Source: Mycolicibacter senuensis (lineage in GTDB: Bacteria > Actinomycetota > Actinomycetes > Mycobacteriales > Mycobacteriaceae). Taken from it: 64,000 nucleotides of DNA. Shown in pieces: positions 57,488 through 64,000 of the stretch. Each line of letters begins with the position of its first letter. Within the stretch, counting starts at the first letter, position 1. The translations under genes and the position numbers were made by a program. Under the pieces are notes generated by a model. It had not been told where the DNA came from, did no database searches, and was given only the letters and a program-made list of their open reading frames with translations. Where the stretch lies: the NCBI RefSeq assembly GCF_003284925.1, contig NZ_QMEX01000003.1:1-64000 (forward strand), read 5' to 3'.

Positions 57488-58405
57488 TCAGGCGGAGACG
57501 CTTTCGCGCGCCTTGGCCTTCTCCTCGTAGTGCGTGGCCCGCTCGTCGACCATCTTGAGGAACCCGTCGATCTGTTCGCGGGCCTGCTCACCGTCGGGGC
57601 CAAAGCCGTCGCGCTCGAAGACCTTCCAGAACCGCAGCACCGGCTGGACCACGTCGTCGTGGTGGATCCGCAGGTCGTAGATGCCGGCCTTGGCGATGAG
57701 CAGGGCGTTCTCCTGGAAGCCGGGCATGTTCATGCCGGGCATCGAGAAGCCGAGCACCTCGTCGCGGATGGCGCACATGGCCTCATCCGGTGCGATGTCC
57801 AGCGCCGCGTCCATCAGGTTGCGGTAGAACACCATGTGCAGGTTCTCGTCCAGAGCGACGCGGGCCAGCAACTGGTCGGCGACCGGGCAGCCCGAGGCCT
57901 TGCCGGTGTTGCGGTGCGACACCCGGGTGGCGAGTTCCTGGAACGACACGTAGGCCAACGCCTGCAGCGGGGTCTTGTCGCCGGAGTCATACCCGGCGAT
58001 GGTGTGCTGCATCCGCATGTTCTCGAGGTTCACCGGGTCGATGCCCCGGGTGACCACGAGGTAGTCGCGCAGCGCGATGCTGTGGCGGCCCTCCTCGGCG
58101 GTCCACTGCCCGACCCAGGAACCCCAGGCGCCGTCCCGGCCGAAGCGGGTGGCGATCTCCCGGTGATAGGAGGGCAGGTTGTCCTCGGTCAGCAGGTTGA
58201 CCAGCAGCGCGGCCTTGGCGACCGGGTCCAGCGGCGAGTCTTCGGGAACCCAGTCCTCGCCACCGAGGAACGCGAAGTCGCGTCCCTTGCTCCACGGCAC
58301 GTAGTCGTGGGGCAGCCACGGTTTGGCTGCCTTGAGGTGGCGGTTGAGATTCTGCTCGACAATCGGCTCCAGCTCGTGCAGTAGCGCCGTCTGGACGTTC
58401 GTCAT
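57488..58405 (-). CDS. Acyl-ACP desaturase, DesA1/DesA2 family
   Basis: About 305 aa from ATG 58405. Soluble ferritin-like diiron desaturase: conserved Glu-x-x-His pairs in WTAEEGRHSIALRDY and ALDENLHMVFY, plus the N-terminal Glu in NLLTEDNLPSYHREI. It introduces double bases into acyl chains attached to ACP, as DesA1/DesA2 do in mycolic-acid synthesis. A strong promoter and a 30-bp palindrome lie directly upstream, suggesting TetR-type repression as reported for mycolic desaturase genes. Two DesA paralogues usually exist; which one this is cannot be decided. Confidence 0.88.
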   Translation of the reverse strand: MTNVQTALLHELEPIVEQNLNRHLKAAKPWLPHDYVPWSKGRDFAFLGGEDWVPEDSPLDPVAKAALLVNLLTEDNLPSYHREIATRFGRDGAWGSWVGQWTAEEGRHSIALRDYLVVTRGIDPVNLENMRMQHTIAGYDSGDKTPLQALAYVSFQELATRVSHRNTGKASGCPVADQLLARVALDENLHMVFYRNLMDAALDIAPDEAMCAIRDEVLGFSMPGMNMPGFQENALLIAKAGIYDLRIHHDDVVQPVLRFWKVFERDGFGPDGEQAREQIDGFLKMVDERATHYEEKAKARESVSA

Positions 58406-58451
58406 GTTTGCTCCATCCCGGATCGACATGTGGGCAGTCGATTGGCCCCCC

Positions 58452-58481
58452 GGCCTAACCTACGGTTCCGTAGGTTTGGCC
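58452..58481. promoter_or_regulatory. 30-bp palindromic operator upstream of the desaturase gene
   Basis: Core AACCTACGG-TT-CCGTAGGTT is a perfect 9-bp inverted repeat; adding the flanking GGCC pairs gives 13 of 15 complementary positions over 30 bp. It overlaps the predicted transcription start of the desaturase gene. Likely site of a TetR-type lipid-sensing repressor encoded elsewhere. Confidence 0.65.
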
Positions 58482-58483
58482 CC

Positions 58484-58513
58484 ACGGTAAACATGGAGCT
58501 TGGCACATGTCAA
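58484..58513 (-). promoter_or_regulatory. Promoter of the desaturase gene
   Basis: Minus strand: TTGACA (58513-58508), an 18-bp spacer, TACCGT (58489-58484). The start would be near 58477, inside the palindrome. Confidence 0.55.
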
Positions 58514-58583
58514 CCTCCGAATTTCGCACTTTCGCCGCATTCAGCGACTGAATACGTGCGCACGGCCTTCCAAGCGGATGCCG

Positions 58584-59012
58584 CTAGCTGCTGGCGCGAT
58601 TCTCCGATTCCCGCTTGAGCCCGTCGGCCTCCATATCGACGTATCGCCGGATGCGTCCGGCCGCGGCCAACCTGCCCAGCCAGGCCATCGGACCGGTCAG
58701 CGCGAAGGTCAGGACCGCCCGAACACCGGATTCGGTCGGTGTCAGCTCGTGGTAGCCGGTGGACCGCATGCCCGCCGCCGATGCCGTCCAGGTGAAGGAC
58801 CGCTCGGCTATCAGCTCGCTAATGGTGAAGACCAACGGCCGGCCGGCGGGTTGCTGGACGCGCGCGGTGCTGCCCACTCGCAGTGGACCGGAGTCGAGTC
58901 GGGTGATCTCGCGCATCGACGCCGTCCAGTCCGGCCAGCGTTCGATATCGGCCAGGACGGCCCACACGTCGGCGGGCCCGGCGGCGATGTCGACGGTGCG
59001 GGCGTAACGCAA
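58584..59012 (-). CDS. SRPBCC (START/Bet v1-like) family protein
   Basis: 142 aa. TTG start at 59012 is supported by AAGGAGG six to seven bases upstream. Polyketide cyclase/dehydrase-like fold: RTVDIAAGPADVWAVLADIERWPDWTASMREITRLD, then SARVQQ-type strands and the long C-terminal helix. Binds hydrophobic ligands in a central cavity; no catalytic residues can be identified. It stands alone between the desaturase and the SDR gene. Confidence 0.85.
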   Translation of the reverse strand: MRYARTVDIAAGPADVWAVLADIERWPDWTASMREITRLDSGPLRVGSTARVQQPAGRPLVFTISELIAERSFTWTASAAGMRSTGYHELTPTESGVRAVLTFALTGPMAWLGRLAAAGRIRRYVDMEADGLKRESENRASS

Positions 59013-59098
59013 GCTGCTGCCTCCTTCCGCTCACCGGCACGCTACTCAAGTCCGGCAATGCGAAGGGTCCATTGGCGAGATTGCGCCCAGGGTCGTGA

Positions 59099-59938
59099 TC
59101 AACTGCGTTCGGCGGCTACCCGCGCGCGTTCCCGCATCGAAGCGACCACTCCCCCGTCGGCCAGGATGTCGGTCCCGGTGAGATAGCCGCACTTGTCGCC
59201 GGCACAGAAGGCGAACAGCTCGGCCATCTCTTCGGGCGTACCCCACCGCGGGACCAATGCGTCGGGCATCATCGCCCCGACCCCGGCCTTTTCCTCGAGC
59301 CGGCCCATCTCGGTATCGATGTTGCCCGGTGACACCGAGACGATGCGCAGCCCGCGACCTCCGAAGCGCTCGGCCTGCGACGCGCAGTACCACTTCACGA
59401 ACGCCTTGCTGACGGTGTAGGAGAAACCCGAGCGGGCCTGCTCGGGCGCGTTGTCGCAGAACGCCGTCAGCGCGGCCACGAAAGCATCGCCGTCGCGCAG
59501 CGCCAGCGGGAATTGGGCCGTGGGTATCAACTGGTCGGGCACGAGTTGTGCGGCCATCGAGGCCACGTTGACGATCACCGCACCGGGCTCGGCGGCCTCG
59601 TAGAAGACCTCGTTGACGACGACGGTGCCGAACGCGTTGGTCCGCATCACGTGCTCGGCGTCGCCCATGCTCGGGCTTACCCCGGCGGTGTGGATCACCG
59701 ATGCCACGGGACCGAGACCGGATGCTGTTTCGAACAGGCGCGTGACCGCGTCACGATCGGTGACATCGCAATTGACGGTGGCCGCCGCGATGCCGAGTTC
59801 GTCGAGCGCGGCCTGTGCCGATTCGAGCCGTTCCCGGCTGACGTCGCACAGCACCACCGCGTGTTCTCGGCCGAGGATCTTGGCCGTCGCCACACCCATG
59901 CCGCCGGCACCGCCGGTGATCACTGATACTGAAGCCAT
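59099..59938 (-). CDS. Short-chain dehydrogenase
   Basis: 279 aa. Cofactor motif TGGAGGMG near residue 8, NAFGT region, VNVASMAAQ Ser and the catalytic Tyr-Lys in SGFSYTVSKAFVKWY. The insertion of about 25 residues before the catalytic Tyr (FPLALRDGDAFVAALTAFCDNAPEQARSG) is like that of the coniferyl-alcohol/3-alpha-hydroxysteroid dehydrogenase group. Substrate unknown. It is divergent from the next SDR gene, with 60 bp between. Confidence 0.87.
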   Translation of the reverse strand: MASVSVITGGAGGMGVATAKILGREHAVVLCDVSRERLESAQAALDELGIAAATVNCDVTDRDAVTRLFETASGLGPVASVIHTAGVSPSMGDAEHVMRTNAFGTVVVNEVFYEAAEPGAVIVNVASMAAQLVPDQLIPTAQFPLALRDGDAFVAALTAFCDNAPEQARSGFSYTVSKAFVKWYCASQAERFGGRGLRIVSVSPGNIDTEMGRLEEKAGVGAMMPDALVPRWGTPEEMAELFAFCAGDKCGYLTGTDILADGGVVASMRERARVAAERS

Positions 59939-59998
59939 AACCGGACGGTAGACGGCTGCACCCCGGTGCCGGTCGACTGGGTGATACGAGGAGCCGAA

Positions 59999-60739
59999 AT
60001 GACCGATCTGTCAGGCAAAGTCGCACTGGTGACCGGTGCCTCTTCCGGGCTCGGTGCGGCCGCGGCGCAGCTGTTCGCGCGGCGCGGCGCATCGGTGTTC
60101 GGGGTGGCGCGCGATGCCGAACGGCTGGCCGCGGTCTTCGCCGATGTGCCCGGTGGACGGTTCGCCAGCACCGACATCAGCACCGCGCCTGCCTGCGCGG
60201 CGGCGGTAGGCCAGTGCGTCGAGCAGTTCGGCCGGCTCGACGTGCTGGTCAACGTCGCCGGCGCCCACCAGATGCGCCACACCCGCGACGTCACCGACGA
60301 CGACTGGGCCCATGACCTGGCGGTCAACCTCAGCGGGCCGTTCTATCTGTGTCGCGCGGCGCTGCCGCACCTGCTGGAGGCGGCCGGCAACATCGTCAAC
60401 GTCGCCTCGATCGCCGGAGTCGAAGGACAGGCGTACTCGGCCGGCTACTGCGCGGCCAAGCACGGCCTCGTGGGGCTCACCCGGTCGTTGGCCGTGGAGT
60501 TCACCGCGGAGAAGCTGCGGGTCAACGCCGTGTGCCCGGGCGGCATGCTGACCCCGCAGGTGACGAACTTCCAGCTTCCCGAGGGCGCGGACGTCAATCT
60601 GGTGATGCGGGTGGCTTCGCCGCGCGGGATGAGTGCGCCGAGCGATGTCGCCGAGGTGATCGCGTTTCTGGCCAGCGACGCCGCGGCGGCGGTACACGGC
60701 GCGGTGTACCTGACCGACAACGGCAAGACGGCCGGGTAG
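59999..60739 (+). CDS. Short-chain dehydrogenase
   Basis: 246 aa from ATG 59999, preceded by GAGGAG; an upstream ATG-less frame to 59966 is rejected. TGASSGLG (residues 12-19), NVAGAH, NVASIAGVEGQAYSAGYCAAKHG with the active-site Ser, Tyr and Lys. Classical SDR of the FabG-like type. It converges on the acyl-CoA dehydrogenase gene, six bp apart. Together with its neighbours it suggests a small beta-oxidation or alcohol-oxidation cluster. Confidence 0.88.
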   Translation: MTDLSGKVALVTGASSGLGAAAAQLFARRGASVFGVARDAERLAAVFADVPGGRFASTDISTAPACAAAVGQCVEQFGRLDVLVNVAGAHQMRHTRDVTDDDWAHDLAVNLSGPFYLCRAALPHLLEAAGNIVNVASIAGVEGQAYSAGYCAAKHGLVGLTRSLAVEFTAEKLRVNAVCPGGMLTPQVTNFQLPEGADVNLVMRVASPRGMSAPSDVAEVIAFLASDAAAAVHGAVYLTDNGKTAG

Positions 60740-60744
60740 CAGGC

Positions 60745-61956
60745 TCAGCGCAACGGCAGCCCGGTCAGGGCCCGGGCGATGACCAGCCGCTGGATCTCAC
60801 TGGTGCCCTCGAAGATGGTGAAGATCTTGGCGTCGCGGTGCATCCGCTCCACCGGGTAGTCGCGGGTGTAGCCGTTGCCGCCCAGGATCTGGATCGCCTC
60901 GTCGGTGACATAGACCGCGGTCTCGCTGGCGACCAGCTTGGCCATCGAGCCCTCCGCGTTGTCGAAGGCCTTGTTATTGCGGGCCATCCAGCCGGCCCGC
61001 CAGACCAGCAGCCGGGCGGCGTCGATGCGGCTCTTCATGTCGGCCAGCTTGAAGGCGACGGCCTGGAACTCGCCGATCTTGCGGCCGAACTGCTCGCGCT
61101 GGCAGGCGTAGTCGAGGGCGTATTCGTAGGCGGCACGTGCCACCCCGACGGCCATCGCCCCGACCGTCGGGCGGGTGCGCTCGAAGGTCTTCATCGCGGC
61201 CTGGCCCCCGGCCGACGCACCGGACTTGACGCGCGCAACGCGGTCCTCGAACTTCTCCCGGCCGCCCAGGATCATGTCCTCGGGCAGCCGGACGTTGTCC
61301 AGCACGATCTCGGCGGTGTGCGAGGCCCGGATGCCGTGCTTCTTGAACTTCTGCCCCTGGCTCAACCCCGGCGTGTCGGGTCCGATCACGAACGTGGCCT
61401 GGCCACGCGAACCGAGCTCGGGGTAGACCGAGGCGACCACGATGTGCACGTTGGCGATGCCGCCGTTGGTGGCCCAGGTCTTGGTGCCGTTGAGCACCCA
61501 CTCACGGGTTGCTTCGTCGAAGCGGGCGCGGGTGCGGATCGCGCCGACGTCGGAGCCGGCGTCGGGTTCGGACGAACAGAACGCCCCCAGCTTGGGCTCG
61601 TCGGCGGTGCCGAACATCTCCGGCAGCCAGCGGCCCAGCTGTTCGGGAGTTCCGTTGCCCGCCAGGGCGGCCGCAGCCAGTCCGGTTCCCAGAATCGACA
61701 GTGCGATGCCGGCGTCGCCCCAGAACAGTTCCTCGAACACCGTCAGCATGCCGATCCCGCTCGGCTCGGCGGCCTGGGTGGCGAACAGCTCCGGTGAGTA
61801 CAGCCCGATCTTGGCCGCCTCGGCGATGACCGGCCACGGCGTCTCCTCGCGCTCGTCCCATTCGGCGGCGGCCGGGCGGACGACGTCGGCGGCGAACTGG
61901 TGCACCCAGTCGCGGACCTCGATCACGTCATCGCTGAGCTCTATCGAGAACGTCAT
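60745..61956 (-). CDS. Acyl-CoA dehydrogenase
   Basis: 403 aa from ATG 61956 with a CAGGAGAAACC ribosome-binding region; the longer frame to 62010 is not needed. Three-domain ACAD: N-terminal helices, beta domain with [18 protein letters not shown] and [15 protein letters not shown]-terminal helices with [39 protein letters not shown], the family signature 2. FAD-dependent alpha,beta-dehydrogenation of acyl-CoA. Residue details do not reveal chain length preference. Confidence 0.94.
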   Translation of the reverse strand: MTFSIELSDDVIEVRDWVHQFAADVVRPAAAEWDEREETPWPVIAEAAKIGLYSPELFATQAAEPSGIGMLTVFEELFWGDAGIALSILGTGLAAAALAGNGTPEQLGRWLPEMFGTADEPKLGAFCSSEPDAGSDVGAIRTRARFDEATREWVLNGTKTWATNGGIANVHIVVASVYPELGSRGQATFVIGPDTPGLSQGQKFKKHGIRASHTAEIVLDNVRLPEDMILGGREKFEDRVARVKSGASAGGQAAMKTFERTRPTVGAMAVGVARAAYEYALDYACQREQFGRKIGEFQAVAFKLADMKSRIDAARLLVWRAGWMARNNKAFDNAEGSMAKLVASETAVYVTDEAIQILGGNGYTRDYPVERMHRDAKIFTIFEGTSEIQRLVIARALTGLPLR

Positions 61957-62025
61957 GGTTTCTCCTGGGAGGTCGTGGGACGGCGCGGACCGCCGGGTTG
62001 ATTCTGGCACCTCGATCGCCCTCGA

Positions 62026-62376
62026 TCAGCGCGCCACAACGCTACCGACGTAGTAGGCGCCGAGCCCACAGCTCAACGTCAGCACCAGGTTGGCCAGCCC
62101 GTAAAGCCGTGCGCCGGCGCCTGCCAGCTGCAGGGTTTCGTAGGAGAAGGTCGAATACGTGGTCAGCGCCCCGCACAGGCCGGTGCCGATCAACAGGTGC
62201 AGTCGCTCGTCGCCGACCGCACCGGTGAGTACACCCAGGACCAGGCTGCCCAACACGTTGGCCGTGAACGTGCCCCACGGGAATACGGTGTTGTGGCGGA
62301 CTTGGACGAATCGGTCGGTCAGGTACCGCAGGGGCGCTCCCACCGAGGCGCCCGCGATGACCAGCAGCCAGGTCAC
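62026..62376 (-). CDS. crcB: Fluoride channel CrcB/Fluc, third gene of fluoride operon
   Basis: 116 aa, GTG start at 62376 overlapping the DUF190 stop (GTGA). Four short membrane helices; conserved [30 protein letters not shown] with the pore Asn, and [16 protein letters not shown]. CrcB forms dual-topology dimers exporting F-; two copies in one operon probably make a heterodimer of opposite orientations. Operon order is crcB, DUF190, crcB, all with four-base overlaps, controlled by a fluoride riboswitch. Confidence 0.94.
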   Translation of the reverse strand: MTWLLVIAGASVGAPLRYLTDRFVQVRHNTVFPWGTFTANVLGSLVLGVLTGAVGDERLHLLIGTGLCGALTTYSTFSYETLQLAGAGARLYGLANLVLTLSCGLGAYYVGSVVAR

Positions 62377-62723
62377 GTGCGGTCGGCGGGTCGACCGACG
62401 TGCCGGACGACCTCGACTTCGTCGAGCAGAATCAGGCCCTCGGTGACCAGCTCGTCGAGTTGCGGCAAGAAGGCGCGGATGCGCTCCTCGGTGTCGACGA
62501 TGATGACCGATACCGGCAGATCCTCCGACAGCGACAGCAGCCGGGTGGTGTGGATCGCCGAGGATGCTCCGTAACCCTCTACTCCGCGAAACACCGTCGC
62601 ACCGGCCAGACCCGCCCGGCGAGCACGGTGCACGATCTCACTGAACAACGGCTTGCGATGCCAGGTGTCGCTTTCGCCGACGAACACCGTCAGGCGCAGC
62701 GCAGTTCCGTTCAGCTGGGTCAT
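62373..62723 (-). CDS. DUF190 domain protein of fluoride operon
   Basis: 116 aa. Ferredoxin-like DUF190 fold: [42 protein letters not shown] and [25 protein letters not shown]. The family is found beside crcB genes and is thought to help fluoride resistance, perhaps binding nucleotides. Four-base overlaps with both crcB genes (ATGA at 62720 and GTGA at 62373). Confidence 0.93.
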   Translation of the reverse strand: MTQLNGTALRLTVFVGESDTWHRKPLFSEIVHRARRAGLAGATVFRGVEGYGASSAIHTTRLLSLSEDLPVSVIIVDTEERIRAFLPQLDELVTEGLILLDEVEVVRHVGRPADRT

Positions 62724-63169
62724 GATGTCCTCCTGATGATCAGACGACGGATCAGGGCCGCCGCGGTCCAGGCAGTGATCAGCGCCAGCACCGGGGTGGT
62801 GATCAGATAAACCAGGGCCCGCACCGGATGGCCGGCTGCGGCGAGGGTGTCGACATCCCCGGCGAACGTGGAGAACGTGGTGTAGCCCCCCAGCACCCCG
62901 GTACCCAGCAGCGGGCGCAGTAGCCGATGCCCCACCCACAGCTCGGTGATCGCCACCATCAACGCACCCATCAACGCGCACCCGGTGACATTGACAACCA
63001 ATGTTGCCCAAGGGAACCCGCCAGCCGGGGTGGGCCACGTCAGTTCAAGCCCGTAGCGGGCGCAGGCTCCGATGGCGCCGCCGACGGCGACGGCCGCGAC
63101 CACCGGTATTTGCTCGCGGACTGCGTGAGACCGTCGGCGTCGCACGAACAAATCCGGACCGGCGGTCAT
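62720..63169 (-). CDS. crcB: Fluoride channel CrcB/Fluc, first gene of fluoride operon
   Basis: 149 aa from ATG 63169. An upstream in-frame start at 63256 must be rejected because that stretch is the fluoride riboswitch. Four membrane helices, [34 protein letters not shown] with the pore Asn, and [16 protein letters not shown] 30-residue basic N-terminal tail precedes helix 1. Exports F- as a dimer, here probably with the second CrcB of the operon. Confidence 0.94.
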   Translation of the reverse strand: MTAGPDLFVRRRRSHAVREQIPVVAAVAVGGAIGACARYGLELTWPTPAGGFPWATLVVNVTGCALMGALMVAITELWVGHRLLRPLLGTGVLGGYTTFSTFAGDVDTLAAAGHPVRALVYLITTPVLALITAWTAAALIRRLIIRRTS

Positions 63170-63201
63170 GTCACACCTCCAACCCCGCGCGCAATTCACG
63201 T

Positions 63202-63250
63202 GGTAGAAGCCATCAGCCGGGGCGGCGGTTATGGCGAGCTCCATCGCCGC
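63202..63250 (-). promoter_or_regulatory. Fluoride riboswitch (crcB motif)
   Basis: Read on the minus strand from 63250, the element has GCGGCGATGG, a short stem closed by GAGCTC, CGCCATAACCGCCGCC and ends GGCTGATGGCTTCTACC. These are the conserved parts of the crcB fluoride aptamer: the GGCGATGG 5' segment, the CCATAA linker that makes the pseudoknot, and the GGCTGATGGC-TTC-TACC 3' half. It lies 33 bp upstream of the first crcB gene. Fluoride binding turns expression on. Confidence 0.92.
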
Positions 63251-63296
63251 GATCAACTATAACCACCGGTCGAACGGTGCGCGGCCCTGATTCGGG

Positions 63297-63695
63297 CTAT
63301 CCGCCGTGCTCAGCGGCCTCCCGGGTGATCTGCTCGAACTGGTCTGCCATGGCCTCGGCCAGCGCGGTGGCCGCCGATAGCGGCCGCACCATCACCATGA
63401 AGTCGACGATCTTGCCGTCGTCGTCCACATGCAGGAAATCGCAACCGGTGAGCCGCTTCCCGGCCACCGACGCCTCAAACAGCAGGGCATGGTCACGGCC
63501 CGCCGGGTCGCCGATCTCGCGGACGTACCGGAAGTCTTCGAAGACCCGCATCACCGCGCGCAGGATCGCCGCGGTGATCGGCTTACCCGGGTAGGGCTTG
63601 AACGCCACCGGACTGGTGAACACGACATCGTCGGCCAACTGCGCCTCCATGGCCGCGGCGTCGCGGGCCTCGACGGCTTGCCGGAACGGGTGCAT
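63297..63695 (-). CDS. SnoaL-like/NTF2-fold nuclear transport factor 2 family protein
   Basis: 132 aa from ATG 63695. Cone-shaped alpha+beta fold: FRQAVEARDAAAMEAQLADDVVFTSPVAFKPYPGKPITAAILRAVMRVFEDFRYV and CDFLHVDDDGKIVDFMVMVRPLSAATALAEAM. The family holds isomerases, dehydratases and hydrolases, but no catalytic set is obvious here. The longer frame to 63794 is not protein-like in its first 30 residues. Confidence 0.85.
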   Translation of the reverse strand: MHPFRQAVEARDAAAMEAQLADDVVFTSPVAFKPYPGKPITAAILRAVMRVFEDFRYVREIGDPAGRDHALLFEASVAGKRLTGCDFLHVDDDGKIVDFMVMVRPLSAATALAEAMADQFEQITREAAEHGG

Positions 63696-63714
63696 GCGAG
63701 GCCTCTCTGCGTTT

Positions 63715-64000
63715 TTACACGGTGGCCCACACGGTAGCGGCATCAACCGCCGTTGCGACATCCCGGGCAACCCCGGGGCGCAGCGGCTGCACACTGGCCG
63801 TCGAGCGAGTCGCCTCGGTGCCGCTGTCCGGCGCCCGCGAGCCGTCCCGGCGGGAGCGCAGCAGGTGGGGTGCCGCTGCGATCGCCAGCACCGCCGCGCC
63901 GGTCGACCCCAACGCCTGCGACCAGCCCAGCGGGCCCACCGGGGTGCAACCCAGCAGCTGGCTGATGCCGGGGATGCTGATCATCGCCGCGAAGGTCGCG
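63715..64000 (-). CDS. C-terminal end of a membrane protein, probably a cation-transporting P-type ATPase
   Basis: The frame enters from the right edge and ends at a stop at 63715. The first residues (ATFAAMISIPGISQLLGCTPVGPLGW) followed by the helix AALGSTGAAVLAIAAAPHLL-type segment (SQALGSTGAAVLAIAAAPHL) look like the last transmembrane part of mycobacterial P-type ATPases of the CtpH/CtpI group, then a 45-residue polar tail. With only 95 residues visible the family is not certain. Confidence 0.5.
   Translation of the reverse strand, partial: ATFAAMISIPGISQLLGCTPVGPLGWSQALGSTGAAVLAIAAAPHLLRSRRDGSRAPDSGTEATRSTASVQPLRPGVARDVATAVDAATVWATV

Noticed and set aside
63170..63256. N-terminal extension of the first CrcB protein
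   Set aside because: This stretch is the fluoride aptamer; the extension lacks membrane or family similarity.

Overview
The window is chromosomal DNA of a high-GC actinobacterium, almost certainly a non-tuberculous member of the Mycobacteriaceae. The evidence is a PPE protein, a PGRS-type glycine repeat protein, an LpqN-family protein, a 13E12/DUF222 HNH protein, MpaB-type and AurF-type oxygenases, F420 luciferase-like oxidoreductases, a DesA-type desaturase, and gene order. Read right to left, the backbone follows the M. tuberculosis order as I remember it from about Rv0924c (mntH) to Rv0971c (echA7): mntH, DapB-like, SDR, ku, ligD, FAH, LLM, fpg-like, SDR, pgi, chorismate mutase, uvrD1, M23 peptidase, sucC, sucD, LLM, 34-kDa antigen family, perM, purN, purH, MoxR ATPase, VWA protein, DUF1707, echA7. 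The species cannot be fixed from the sequence alone.

Layout: 0-5 kb has the end of an enoyl-CoA hydratase, a DUF1707 protein, a divergent TetR/MpaB-like pair, and a small-gene module (DUF2563, WXG-like, glycine zipper, small membrane protein, LpqN-like). 5-11 kb is a complete Mrp (Mnh) Na+/H+ antiporter operon on the minus strand. 11-15 kb has a NarL-type two-component pair and a PPE protein with a SHOCT tail. 15-22 kb has the VWA/MoxR pair, an esterase and an amidohydrolase-TetR operon. 22-32 kb has purine synthesis (purH, purN), PerM, a thiolase and succinyl-CoA synthetase. 32-40 kb has cell-wall and DNA-repair genes, chorismate mutase and pgi. 40-46 kb is accessory: a LAL regulator divergent from an AurF-type oxygenase operon. 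46-49 kb has a PGRS-GH5 secreted glycosidase gene split by an in-frame TGA. 49-54 kb is NHEJ (ligD/ku) and an SOS-type HNH gene. 54-64 kb has redox and lipid enzymes, mntH, a desaturase, and a fluoride-resistance operon with its riboswitch.

The regulatory DNA is unusually readable. The best signal is a short leader ORF with Phe-Phe-Tyr-Gly-Tyr, an 11-bp stem over those codons and a terminator hairpin directly ahead of chorismate mutase (35881-36010), the layout of a Phe/Tyr attenuator. Others are a crcB fluoride riboswitch (63202-63250), a perfect mycobacterial SOS box over the start codon of a leaderless HNH gene (54239-54254), two KstR-like boxes (27033 and 54312), and three promoter-plus-palindrome pairs that look like TetR operators (about 1762-1819, 21731-21779, 58452-58513). 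No tRNA, rRNA, CRISPR array or insertion sequence was seen.
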